A DNA stretch of 64,000 bases, taken from assembly GCF_003399625.1 (NCBI RefSeq), contig NZ_NBXA01000007.1, positions 310,001 to 374,000 of the forward strand, read 5' to 3'. A program made the position numbers and the translations under genes. Positions 50,708 to 58,622 of this stretch are shown here, one piece after another. The first letter of the stretch is position 1, and each line of letters opens with the position of its first letter. This stretch comes from Subtercola boreus (GTDB lineage Bacteria > Actinomycetota > Actinomycetes > Actinomycetales > Microbacteriaceae). The notes under the pieces were generated by a model. The model saw only the letters and a list, made by a program, of their open reading frames with translations. It was not told the origin of the DNA and searched no databases.

Positions 50708-51630
50708 TCGCAACCGTCACCGACGTGATCTCCTGCACTGGGCGATGGGGAGTCGGTGGCGTCGGAGTCTGTGAGGGGCGTGGCGCCTGAGATCCAGTTC
50801 CGCAGCTCGTCACCGGCGAAGACGCGGGGCGGATTGTGGTCACCCACAGGCCAGCCCGGTGCAGTGAGGAGGTCGAGAGGGCGGTTCGAGGCGAGGAGCA
50901 CGATGTTGCCGCTGCGAACAGGGTCGGGAATGGTGCGAGGCGCCTTGTCGGGACCGGTGTCGTCGAACATCCGGCTGTCCATCGCGACCACAACGTGATC
51001 GAAGAGCAGGCCGAGTGCGGCGGCCTGCCGACGGATGTACACGCATCCGGGCCCGTCGAGGAGGTTGACGGCGAGCATCCCGCCCGGAGCGCACAGGGAC
51101 TCTAGCTGAGTGTAGAACTCGATACTTGCGACCTGCGACCCGATCGTCGATCCCGCCCACAGGTCGACCACCGTGACGTCGGCGTTCCGCCATGGTGCGC
51201 GCGGCTCGCTCGAATCGCTCCCCGCCCTCCCGTCGACTATGGCCCGAGCGTCACCGAACAGGAGGCGCACATCGCTTCCCTTATCGAGCGGCAGGATGCC
51301 GAGCACGTCGATGGTGCGCTCCGCTTCGGATTCCACCGCGTACTGCACTGACCCTGGCCGGGTTGCCTGGACGTAGCGGGGCAGGGTCAGGGCGCCCGCG
51401 CCGAGGTGGGCGAAGACGAGGGGGATCCCCGCCGCTGCCCGGGTGTCGATGGCCCGGGCGATATGGCGGGCGTAGTCGAAATCGACCAGGGTGGGGTCGG
51501 CCAGGCAGATCTGCGACTGTGGCACGCCGTCGACGGTCAGGCGATAGGTGCGAGTCGGTTCGTCGACGACCGACACCTCCGCCCGCTGGCCGTTGACGAC
51601 GCTTCGGTAGATGATCTCGTCGGCTGGCAT
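50704..51630 (-). CDS. spermidine synthase-like methyltransferase-fold protein
   Basis: 308-residue protein with the Rossmann core of the spermidine synthase/methyltransferase group: L-V-F-A-H-L-G-A-G-A-L-T-L-P near residue 68, V-E-S-E near 100, V-R-L-L-F-G-D-A-R near 122, D-V-T-V-V-D-L-W near 150 and a V-N-L-L-D-G region near 190. The usual G-G-G-D-G-x loop is replaced by H-L-G-A-G-A, and a catalytic Asp pair for putrescine is not evident, so true polyamine synthesis is doubtful. The C-terminal 25 residues are Ser/Asp-rich. An AT-rich stretch (51640-51660) marks its promoter. Confidence 0.7.
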   Translation of the reverse strand: MPADEIIYRSVVNGQRAEVSVVDEPTRTYRLTVDGVPQSQICLADPTLVDFDYARHIARAIDTRAAAGIPLVFAHLGAGALTLPRYVQATRPGSVQYAVESEAERTIDVLGILPLDKGSDVRLLFGDARAIVDGRAGSDSSEPRAPWRNADVTVVDLWAGSTIGSQVASIEFYTQLESLCAPGGMLAVNLLDGPGCVYIRRQAAALGLLFDHVVVAMDSRMFDDTGPDKAPRTIPDPVRSGNIVLLASNRPLDLLTAPGWPVGDHNPPRVFAGDELRNWISGATPLTDSDATDSPSPSAGDHVGDGCD

Positions 51631-51728
51631 TCTTCTACTCTATATTAAACGACAAAATCTCATCAACTGTGAGCTTTCGGTTTGTGCGCCCGTGACGAAC
51701 ACCTGTGGTGAACTCCAGTGAACTCCCC

Positions 51729-52691
51729 ATGGCCGCCCGCGACTACGGGCATTTCGGCGTGACAGCCGACCCGGAGGCCTTCGGGCTCGTCACCTCCGTC
51801 GCCCTGACCTCGGCCGGGCCGATCACAGTCAGGCACGGCCGCCGTTCGGGCCGCGACGACGCGAGGGCGATCATCCTGCTGCACGGAGCGGCCGGCTCGT
51901 GGAGTACCTTCACGCCGCTCCTGTCTGCCGCAGACCTCGGGGCCACCGGCGGGGCATACGCCTCTTTCGAAGACCTGGTCATTCCCGATCTCGCGGGCTG
52001 GGGCGACTCCGCTCTCGCCACCAGGGCCGAAGACCGCAGCATCGAAGTCGTCGCCGCATCGGTGGCGGAGGTTGCCCGCTCCCTCGGCTACGACCGGTGG
52101 ATGATCGTGGGCCACTCCCTCGGCGGTTTCGTCGCCCTCGAACTCGCCGCCGCCGAGCAGACGGCCACCGAGCGTGTGCTTCTGGTCTCGCCGACGACGT
52201 TCGGCGTCGCGGCGGCCGTGCGCCAGCCTTTCCGGGAGCTCCGGAACCTGCCCGCCTATGTCGGCATGCTCGGGGTCATGCTCGTGCTTGCGAGGCTCGG
52301 CCGGTTCGGCACCCGATTCGTCGCTCTGATCGGGCCGACCCGGTTCTTCCGACGGTCGATGGGCCCGCTGTTCGCTCACCCCGGGCGGATCGCGCAGAGT
52401 GTGTACCGTGCGCTCGCCGCCGAGGCGCGGCCTCTGTCGTTCGTGCTTGCGTCGGCTTGTGCGGGCGAGTACGACGCACGGCGTTGGGCGGGCATCCGGT
52501 GCCCGGTTCGTTCGCTCCGCGGCAGCAGGGATGTCTTCGTCGCCGACGATGACCACGTTCGGCTGGCGGCGACGATCCCCGACTTCGTGGGCGGCATCCT
52601 CGACGACGCGGGCCACTTCGGTCAGATCGAGCGGCCTGTCGAGGTGCTCGAGCGGCTGTTCCCGGCCACCAGGGCATCGGCGGCGAGCTGA
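51729..52691 (+). CDS. alpha/beta hydrolase
   Basis: 320-residue serine hydrolase. The oxyanion block L-L-H-G-A-A-G-S-W near residue 50, nucleophile elbow G-H-S-L-G-G near 129 and terminal acid/His pair (R-G-S-R-D near 265, D-D-A-G-H-F near 295) are in order. The substrate is unknown. The start is uncertain: a GTG eight codons upstream (51705) is open and neither has a good Shine-Dalgarno. Its last 70 bases overlap the convergent cofD gene, an unusually deep tail-to-tail overlap. Confidence 0.82.
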   Translation: MAARDYGHFGVTADPEAFGLVTSVALTSAGPITVRHGRRSGRDDARAIILLHGAAGSWSTFTPLLSAADLGATGGAYASFEDLVIPDLAGWGDSALATRAEDRSIEVVAASVAEVARSLGYDRWMIVGHSLGGFVALELAAAEQTATERVLLVSPTTFGVAAAVRQPFRELRNLPAYVGMLGVMLVLARLGRFGTRFVALIGPTRFFRRSMGPLFAHPGRIAQSVYRALAAEARPLSFVLASACAGEYDARRWAGIRCPVRSLRGSRDVFVADDDHVRLAATIPDFVGGILDDAGHFGQIERPVEVLERLFPATRASAAS

Positions 52692-53728
52692 GCTGCCTGG
52701 TCGACCGTGTTCATCCAGAGCGGAACGACACTCACCCGCAGCCCGGCGGCCTCCATCTTCTCGGCGAGGCCGGCGTCCGATTCGTCGATCAGCCAGGCAT
52801 CGAGGATCCCGCCGTTCGCCCGGGAGCCGTAGTGCATCCCCACCGCGTCGGCAGCCACGGCCACGCCGATCGCGTCGAGGCAGGCCTTCGCCATTCCGCG
52901 CACCGGCGAGCCGGAGATGATGGGCGAGACGCCGACCACGGGCGCGGGTGTCGAGCGCAGGGCCTCACGGATGCCCGGCACCGGCAGGATCGTGCCGATC
53001 GAGACCACGGGGTTCGACGGGGCGACCAGCACGACATCCGCGCCGAGGATCGCCTGGACGACGCCCGGCGCCGCCGTGGCGGATTCGAGACCGTGCTGTT
53101 CGAAACGGAGGGCCGGCAGTGACGCGCGGTAGTGCACCCACCACTCCTCGAAGTGCATGGTGCGGGTGCCGCCTGTCGCGTCTGAATCGTCTGTCGCGTC
53201 TGCATGGTCTGTCGCATCGGGCCCGTCGACTCCGCCGCTGCCGTCGACTCCGCCTCTGCCGTCGGCAGCCACCACCACATGCGTCTCGACCGGCTGGTCG
53301 CTCATCGGGAGCAGCTTCACACCGAGATTCCAGCGCGCGGTGATCTGGTCGGTCACCTCGCTCAACGTCAGTCCCTCGCGAAGGAGATGGGAACGGGTGA
53401 TGTGGGTACCGAGGTCGAGGTCGCCCAGGGTGAACCACGGCCAGCCCACCCCGTAGGCGGTCAGTTCTGCGCTCACCCGCTCGGACTCGCCGAGCCGACC
53501 CCATCCGCGCACCTCATCGTTCGCGCCGCCCAGGGTGTACATGATCGAGTCGAGGTCGGGGCAGACCCGGAGCCCGGTCAGCCAGAGGTCGTCCCCGGTG
53601 TTCACGACCACCGTCACCTCGGCGGTCGTGCCGCCGCTGGCGTCGGGCAGGGTGTCACGCAGGTGCTGTCTCAGCCCCCGCAGGAACTTCGCTCCACCAA
53701 CGCCACCGGCCAAAACGGTTATCTTCAC
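52622..53728 (-). CDS. cofD: 2-phospho-L-lactate transferase (F420-0 or dehydro-F420-0 synthase)
   Basis: 368-residue CofD joining the CofC product to the deazaflavin Fo. It has the N-terminal V-L-A-G-G-V-G-G-A-K-F near residue 4, V-N-T-G-D-D near 42, D-L-D-S-I-M-Y-T-L near 57, P-M-S-D-Q-P-V-E-T near 140, A-P-S-N-P-V-V-S-I-G near 235 and S-P-I-I-S-G near 270. An insert of about 35 Gly/Asp/Ala residues (155-190) comes from 18-bp tandem repeats. It lies 3' to 3' with the hydrolase gene, 2 kb from cofC on the opposite strand rather than in the same operon. Confidence 0.95.
   Translation of the reverse strand: MKITVLAGGVGGAKFLRGLRQHLRDTLPDASGGTTAEVTVVVNTGDDLWLTGLRVCPDLDSIMYTLGGANDEVRGWGRLGESERVSAELTAYGVGWPWFTLGDLDLGTHITRSHLLREGLTLSEVTDQITARWNLGVKLLPMSDQPVETHVVVAADGRGGVDGSGGVDGPDATDHADATDDSDATGGTRTMHFEEWWVHYRASLPALRFEQHGLESATAAPGVVQAILGADVVLVAPSNPVVSIGTILPVPGIREALRSTPAPVVGVSPIISGSPVRGMAKACLDAIGVAVAADAVGMHYGSRANGGILDAWLIDESDAGLAEKMEAAGLRVSVVPLWMNTVDQAAQLAADALVAGNSRSSTSTGRSI
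53173..53261. repeat. 18-bp tandem repeats inside cofD
   Basis: Two to three copies of one 18-bp unit (53173-53208 plus a partial) are followed by two copies of another (53226-53261). They code on the minus strand for the G-G-V-D-G/D-A-T-D low-complexity loop. Confidence 0.88.
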
Positions 53729-53788
53729 ATTCCATCCTCACACCTGTGCTGCGGCCGACGAAACCGAGCGCCGCGCGGGCGCACCGGC

Positions 53789-54697
53789 TCAGCGCCAGCC
53801 GTCGAGCCGGGACGCGACCTCCTCGAGCACGGCCTCCGAGGCGGCATACACGCCCTCGGCCCGCGGCCAGTGCGTGATGACATCGGTGAAGCCGAGTGCG
53901 GATGCCCGCTCCACCATCCGCTCGAATGCCCCGACATTGGCCAACGACACCTGACCGCCCGAGTCGAGCGACAGGTACCGGTCGATCGTCGCCGGGTCCC
54001 GACCCTCCGCCTCCGCGGCGGAATCCAGCCGGTGCACCAGGGTCTCGACCGCGCTCCACCACTCTTCGCCAACCGCGCCATCTGCCCCCGTGGTGACCCA
54101 GCCCTGGCCGAACCGGCTCACGAGTGCCAGCCCTTTCGGCCCGTTTGCTGCCAGTACGAAGGGAACGCGGGGCTCCTGCGCCGGCCGGCCCACCATTCGC
54201 GCATCGCGGGCGGTGTACCACTCCCCGTCGAACGTGATTCCGGATGATGCGGCCGCCCCCGGGACATCCGGAGCCGCCTCGAACCGCAGCAGCCGGTCGG
54301 TCAGCTCGACGAACTCGGCGAAACGCTCGTGGCGCTGGCGGGGCGTGAGTTCCTGCTGGCCGAGCACGAAGGCGTCGAAGCCGGTTCCGCCGGAACCCAC
54401 CCCGAGCAGGAAGCGGCCACCTGAGATGTCGTCGAGGGTCGCCACCTCCTTCGCGAACGGAACGGGGTGCCGGAAGTTCGGTGACGACACGAAGGTTCCG
54501 AGCCGGATGCGCGAGGTGACGGTCGCGGCCGCCGTGAGGGTCGGCATCGTCGCCCCCCACGGTTCGCCGGCCAGCGATCGCCAGGAGAGGTGGTCGTAGG
54601 TCCACGCGTGGTCGAAACCGAGCTGTTCGGCGGCCTCCCATTTCGGGCGGGCCACGGCCCACGGGTCTTGGGGGAGGATGACGATTCCGAAGCGCAT
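53789..54697 (-). CDS. LLM class flavin/F420-dependent oxidoreductase
   Basis: 302-residue luciferase-like monooxygenase-fold protein. It opens M-R-F-G-I-V-I-L-P; the D-H-A-W-T-Y-D-H-L block near residue 30, R-L-G-T-F-V-S-S-P-N-F-R-H-P near 65 and G-R-F-L-L-G-V-G-S-G near 95 match the F420-dependent branch. The mates cofD, cofC and cofE in the same region make F420 use likely, though FMN cannot be ruled out. It is on the same strand as cofD, 60 bp upstream of it, so the two may share a transcript. The substrate is unknown. Confidence 0.88.
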   Translation of the reverse strand: MRFGIVILPQDPWAVARPKWEAAEQLGFDHAWTYDHLSWRSLAGEPWGATMPTLTAAATVTSRIRLGTFVSSPNFRHPVPFAKEVATLDDISGGRFLLGVGSGGTGFDAFVLGQQELTPRQRHERFAEFVELTDRLLRFEAAPDVPGAAASSGITFDGEWYTARDARMVGRPAQEPRVPFVLAANGPKGLALVSRFGQGWVTTGADGAVGEEWWSAVETLVHRLDSAAEAEGRDPATIDRYLSLDSGGQVSLANVGAFERMVERASALGFTDVITHWPRAEGVYAASEAVLEEVASRLDGWR

Positions 54698-54753
54698 GCG
54701 CCCAGTCTAGGGACGCCCGCCGACACCGGCTCGGCGCACCAGGGAGGGCGTGC

Positions 54754-56127
54754 TCAGACCGCCCGGAGCACCCCGGGAGGCGCCTCCCCGAGGGCGGCCG
54801 CGGCGAGCAGAGCGGCAACCTCCTGCACGTCGTTCTGCACGAGACCCGCCGTCACCCTGACGTGCGCGCGCTGGCCGCCCCCGGGATCCGTCGACGACTG
54901 GAACGAGGTGCCCGCAGCCACTCGGATCCCGCTCGCGGCCAGCGACACCATGGCTGCCTTCTCGTCGCGCACCGGCAGCCAGAGGTTGATGCCGTCAGCC
55001 GATGCCACAGTGAGCCCGTGGCTCCCGAGTGCCGCAGCGAGAGCCTGCTGGCGCGCCCGGTAGGTGTCGCGTGCCCGGGCGACCTGCGCCGCCGACTCGG
55101 GAGCTGTGAGCAACTCGAACAGGATCACCTGCAGCATCCGCGAGGTCCAGCCAGGCCCGAGCATTCGGCGCGCAACGATACGGTCGATGAGCGCAGACGG
55201 CCCCGCGAGGGCTCCGATCCGCAGGTCGGGGCCGTGGGATTTCGCATAGCTCCGGATGTGCAGCACCCGGTGCGGCAGCCACGAGCCGAGGCTGAGCGCC
55301 GGTGCAGAACTGATTTCGGCCGAGTGGTCGTCCTCGATGATCACCGGGTCTGTGAGGTGCGAGTGCGCCCGCAGCACCCGTACGAGTTCCTCGGCGCGCT
55401 TCGCCGTCATCGATGCGCCGGTGGGATTGTGGGCCCGCGGCTGCAGGATGATCGCGGCCGGGTTGGTGGCGAGGGCCCGCGCCAGGGCTTCCGGCCGCAT
55501 GCCGTGTTCGTCGATGGCTACGGGTACCCGCTCCGCCCCGAACTGTTCGAGGAGGTCGAAGAACGGCGGGAAGGAGGGGTCTTCGACGAGCACGCGGTCG
55601 CCGTAGCGCACCACCATCTCGAGCGAGCGGGAGACCGCATCGAGTGCGCCGTCGAGAATCGTCAGGCTTTCAGGTGAGTAGGGCCAGGATGCCCGGAGCT
55701 GGCGTTCGAGTTCTGGCAGCACCCGCTGGGTGAGGTAGCTCGACGTGTCGGCCCGGGCGGGCACGCGGGCAAGTGCCAGGCCGAGGGAGGGGAGGAGGGC
55801 CGGATCGGGGGTTCCGGAGGAGAGGTCGAGGCGGGCCTCGACATGGGTGCCGGCGAGTTCGGCGAAGTGGGCGGGCATCCAGGTCGTGCCGGCCTTCAGC
55901 ACGAAGCTGCCGGCGCGGCCCCGGGAGGTGATGAGGCCGACCCCGGCGAGGGCCTGCCAGGCGCTCGAGACGGTCGCCGGGCTCACCCCGAGGGCGCGCG
56001 CGAGGTCCCGCACGGTGGGCAGCCGGTCGCCGGAGGCGATGCCGCCCGACCGGATCAGTCGGGACACCGCCGCGGCGATGGCCTCGGGCGTCCTGTTCTC
56101 CACAGCCTCGACGATCTGGTCGATCAT
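54754..56127 (-). CDS. MocR/GntR-type regulator with aminotransferase domain
   Basis: 457-residue fusion. Residues 12-80 hold a GntR winged HTH (S-G-G-I-A-S-G-D-R-L-P-T-V-R-D-L-A, then L-G-V-S-P-A-T-V-S-S-A-W). Residues 110-457 form a PLP aminotransferase I fold with N-P-T-G-A-S near residue 240, D-D-H near 270 and the PLP lysine in R-S-Y-A-K-S-H-G-P near 300. MocR regulators usually sense PLP or amino compounds. It is divergent from the pyrimidine/hydantoin operon, so it is the likely regulator of that operon, perhaps sensing a beta-amino acid. The ATG has AGAGGTG upstream. Confidence 0.9.
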   Translation of the reverse strand: MIDQIVEAVENRTPEAIAAAVSRLIRSGGIASGDRLPTVRDLARALGVSPATVSSAWQALAGVGLITSRGRAGSFVLKAGTTWMPAHFAELAGTHVEARLDLSSGTPDPALLPSLGLALARVPARADTSSYLTQRVLPELERQLRASWPYSPESLTILDGALDAVSRSLEMVVRYGDRVLVEDPSFPPFFDLLEQFGAERVPVAIDEHGMRPEALARALATNPAAIILQPRAHNPTGASMTAKRAEELVRVLRAHSHLTDPVIIEDDHSAEISSAPALSLGSWLPHRVLHIRSYAKSHGPDLRIGALAGPSALIDRIVARRMLGPGWTSRMLQVILFELLTAPESAAQVARARDTYRARQQALAAALGSHGLTVASADGINLWLPVRDEKAAMVSLAASGIRVAAGTSFQSSTDPGGGQRAHVRVTAGLVQNDVQEVAALLAAAALGEAPPGVLRAV

Positions 56128-56136
56128 CCACACCTC

Positions 56137-56230
56137 TTGACTTATTTTTACGCCTGCGTCACAGTCTGAAACACGAGAGAAATGTTCAGAACCAATAATA
56201 ACAAAACGGGCTTCGAGAGGAATTGCACCA
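56137..56230 (+). promoter_or_regulatory. divergent promoter region between the MocR gene and the catabolic operon
   Basis: The 103-bp gap is much richer in A/T than its neighbours. TTGACT (56137-56142) and CACAGT (56160-56165) are spaced by 17 bases and could drive the rightward operon; an AATAATAACAAAA tract lies near 56195. AGAGGAA precedes the first start. No clear palindrome was found. Confidence 0.45.
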
Positions 56231-57079
56231 ATGACGGTTGTACGCGCAGCGATCACTCAGACGACCTGGACAGGCGACAAGGAGTCGATGATCCAGAAGC
56301 ACGAGCAGTTCGCCAGGGATGCGGCGGCTGACGGCGCCCAGGTCATCTGTTTCCAGGAGCTGTTCTACGGCCCCTACTTCGGAATCACCGAAGACAAGAA
56401 GTACTACCGCTACGCCGAACCTGCCGACGGGCCGATCGTGCAGCGGTTCGCCGCGCTCGCCAAGGAACTGAACCTCGTCATCATCCTGCCGATCTACGAA
56501 GAGGACATCACGGGTGTGTACTACAACACCGCGGTGATCGTCGAATCCGACGGCACGATCCTCGGCAAGTACCGCAAACACCACATCCCTCACGTCGACC
56601 GGTTCTTCGAGAAGTTCTACTTCCGCCCGGGCAACATGGGCTACCCCGTCTTTGACACGTCTGTCGGCAAGATCGGCCTGTACATCTGCTACGACCGGCA
56701 CTTCCCCGAGGGCTGGCGGGAGCTCGGGTTGAACGGTGCGCACATGGTCTTCAATCCGAACGCCACGAAGCCGGGGCTGTCGAACCGGCTCTGGGAGGTC
56801 GAGGGGCCGGCCGCTGCGGTCGCGAACGGCTACTTCGTGATGCAGCCCAACCGGGTGGGCCGCGAAGACAACGAGTACGGCGAACTCGCCGTCGACTTCT
56901 ACGGCACCAGCCAGGTGATCGACCCGCGCGGGAACTTCGTGGGCGAACGCGGATCCGGAACCGACGAAGAGATCCTGATCCGCGACCTCGAGCTCGACCT
57001 GGTGAGGGAGATGCGCGACGACTGGCAGTTCTACCGCGACCGCCGGCCTGAGTCGTACACCTCGATCCCCAAGCCGTAG
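56231..57079 (+). CDS. beta-ureidopropionase / carbon-nitrogen hydrolase
   Basis: 282-residue nitrilase-superfamily enzyme. The catalytic Glu-Lys-Cys triad is in C-F-Q-E-L-F near residue 42, K-Y-R-K-H-H-I-P near 115 and Y-I-C-Y-D-R-H-F-P-E near 155. The second Tyr/Phe-rich loop (F-F-E-K-F-Y-F-R-P-G) is typical of N-carbamoyl-beta-alanine amidohydrolases. Together with the dihydropyrimidinase downstream it completes hydrolytic steps two and three of reductive pyrimidine catabolism (release of CO2, NH3 and a beta-amino acid). It is the first gene of the operon. Confidence 0.92.
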   Translation: MTVVRAAITQTTWTGDKESMIQKHEQFARDAAADGAQVICFQELFYGPYFGITEDKKYYRYAEPADGPIVQRFAALAKELNLVIILPIYEEDITGVYYNTAVIVESDGTILGKYRKHHIPHVDRFFEKFYFRPGNMGYPVFDTSVGKIGLYICYDRHFPEGWRELGLNGAHMVFNPNATKPGLSNRLWEVEGPAAAVANGYFVMQPNRVGREDNEYGELAVDFYGTSQVIDPRGNFVGERGSGTDEEILIRDLELDLVREMRDDWQFYRDRRPESYTSIPKP

Positions 57080-57106
57080 GTTGTCCGAAACGAGGGAGTT
57101 GAACCG

Positions 57107-58546
57107 ATGAAGACACTCATTTCCAACGGCACCGTGGTGAACGCGACAGGTGTCGCCACCGCCGACGTGCTGATCGACGGCGAGACGATCGCGGCCGTGC
57201 TGGCACCCGGATCGGCCCTGCTCGGGTTCGACGTCGCGGCCAATGTCGACCGGGTCATCGATGCGCGGGGCAAGTACGTCATCCCGGGCGGCATCGACGC
57301 GCACACGCACATGGAGATGCCGTTCGGCGGCACCTTTGCGAGCGACACGTTCGAGACCGGCACCCGGGCGGCGGCGTGGGGCGGCACCACCTCGATCGTC
57401 GACTTCGTCGTGCAGTACGCGGGCGAGAACATCCTCGACCAGTACCAGGCGTGGCATCAGAAGGCCGCGGGCAACTGCGCCATCGACTACGGTTTCCACC
57501 AGATCCTCTCGGATGTGCAGGACTCCTCGCTCACGGCGATGGATGAACTGCTGAACGAGGGCGTCAGCTCTTTCAAGCTCTTCATGGCCTACAAGGGCGT
57601 CTTTCTGAGCGACGACGGCCAGATCGTCAAGGCGATGCAGCGTGCGAGTGAGAACGGTGCGCTGATGATGATGCACGCCGAGAACGGCAGCGTCATCGAC
57701 CTGCTCGTGCAGCAGGCTGTGGCCCGCGGCGACACGTCTCCGTACTTCCACGGCACCACGCGTCCCTGGCAGGCCGAGGAGGAGGCGACCCACCGGGCCA
57801 TCATGCTCGCGAACCTCACCGGCGCGCCGCTCTACATTGTGCACGTGAGCGCCAAGCAGGCCGTCGAACAGATCGCCATCGCGCGCGACCGCGGCCAGAA
57901 CGTGTTCGCCGAGACCTGCCCGCAGTACCTCTACCTCTCGCTCGAAGAGCAGCTGGGTGCATCCAGCGCCGAATGGGGCGACTTCGAGGGTGCGAAGTGG
58001 GTCTGTTCCACTCCGCTGCGCTCGCGGGCGGAAGGCCACCAGCACCACATGTGGCAGGGGCTCCGCACGAACGACCTGCAGGTCATCTCCACCGACCACT
58101 GCCCGTTCTGCATGAAGGGGCAGAAGGACATGGGGGTCGGCGACTTCTCGAAGATCCCGAACGGCATCGGTTCGGTCGAACACCGCATGGACCTGATCTA
58201 CCAGGGTGTCGTGATGGGCGAGATCAGCCTGCCGCGCTGGGTCGAGCTCACGTCGACCACGCCCGCCCGCATGTTCGGCATGTACGGCAAGAAGGGTGTC
58301 ATCCAGCCCGGAGCCGACGGAGACGTCGTGATCTACGACCCGAACGGCCACACCTCGATCGGCGTCGGTGAGGGCCGCTCGCACCACATGAACATGGACT
58401 ACTCGGCCTGGGAGGGCTACGAGATCGACGGCCACGTCGACACCGTCATCTCCCGCGGCAAGGTCATCGTCGACGACAACGAATACCTCGGCACCAAGGG
58501 TGACGGCAAGTACTTCAAGCGCGGCCTCTCGCAGTATCTGATCTAG
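57107..58546 (+). CDS. dihydropyrimidinase / D-hydantoinase
   Basis: 479-residue amidohydrolase. The metal ligands are visible: D-A-H-T-H-M near residue 65, the carbamylated Lys in S-F-K-L-F-M-A-Y-K-G near 155, H-A-E near 187, H-V-S-A near 245 and D-H-C-P-F near 325. The substrate-binding Tyr in the A-Y-K-G loop and the G-I-G-S-V-E-H-R block are kept. It opens dihydrouracil or dihydrothymine, or hydantoin analogues, to N-carbamoyl-beta-amino acids, the substrate of the preceding enzyme. The gene lies 27 bases after it. Confidence 0.95.
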   Translation: MKTLISNGTVVNATGVATADVLIDGETIAAVLAPGSALLGFDVAANVDRVIDARGKYVIPGGIDAHTHMEMPFGGTFASDTFETGTRAAAWGGTTSIVDFVVQYAGENILDQYQAWHQKAAGNCAIDYGFHQILSDVQDSSLTAMDELLNEGVSSFKLFMAYKGVFLSDDGQIVKAMQRASENGALMMMHAENGSVIDLLVQQAVARGDTSPYFHGTTRPWQAEEEATHRAIMLANLTGAPLYIVHVSAKQAVEQIAIARDRGQNVFAETCPQYLYLSLEEQLGASSAEWGDFEGAKWVCSTPLRSRAEGHQHHMWQGLRTNDLQVISTDHCPFCMKGQKDMGVGDFSKIPNGIGSVEHRMDLIYQGVVMGEISLPRWVELTSTTPARMFGMYGKKGVIQPGADGDVVIYDPNGHTSIGVGEGRSHHMNMDYSAWEGYEIDGHVDTVISRGKVIVDDNEYLGTKGDGKYFKRGLSQYLI

Positions 58547-58622
58547 CCACTTTCTGCGCAGCCGGTCCCCGCCCGGCTGCACATACGTCACTCAGCCCCA
58601 CCTCCTCGACAGAAAGCACAAC

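Noticed and set aside
56186-58591. 801-residue open frame on the minus strand opposite the beta-ureidopropionase and dihydropyrimidinase genes
   Set aside because: It is an antisense shadow caused by the high GC of third codon positions. The product is Val/Asp/Arg/His-rich without a motif, while the plus strand encodes two intact enzymes with all catalytic residues.
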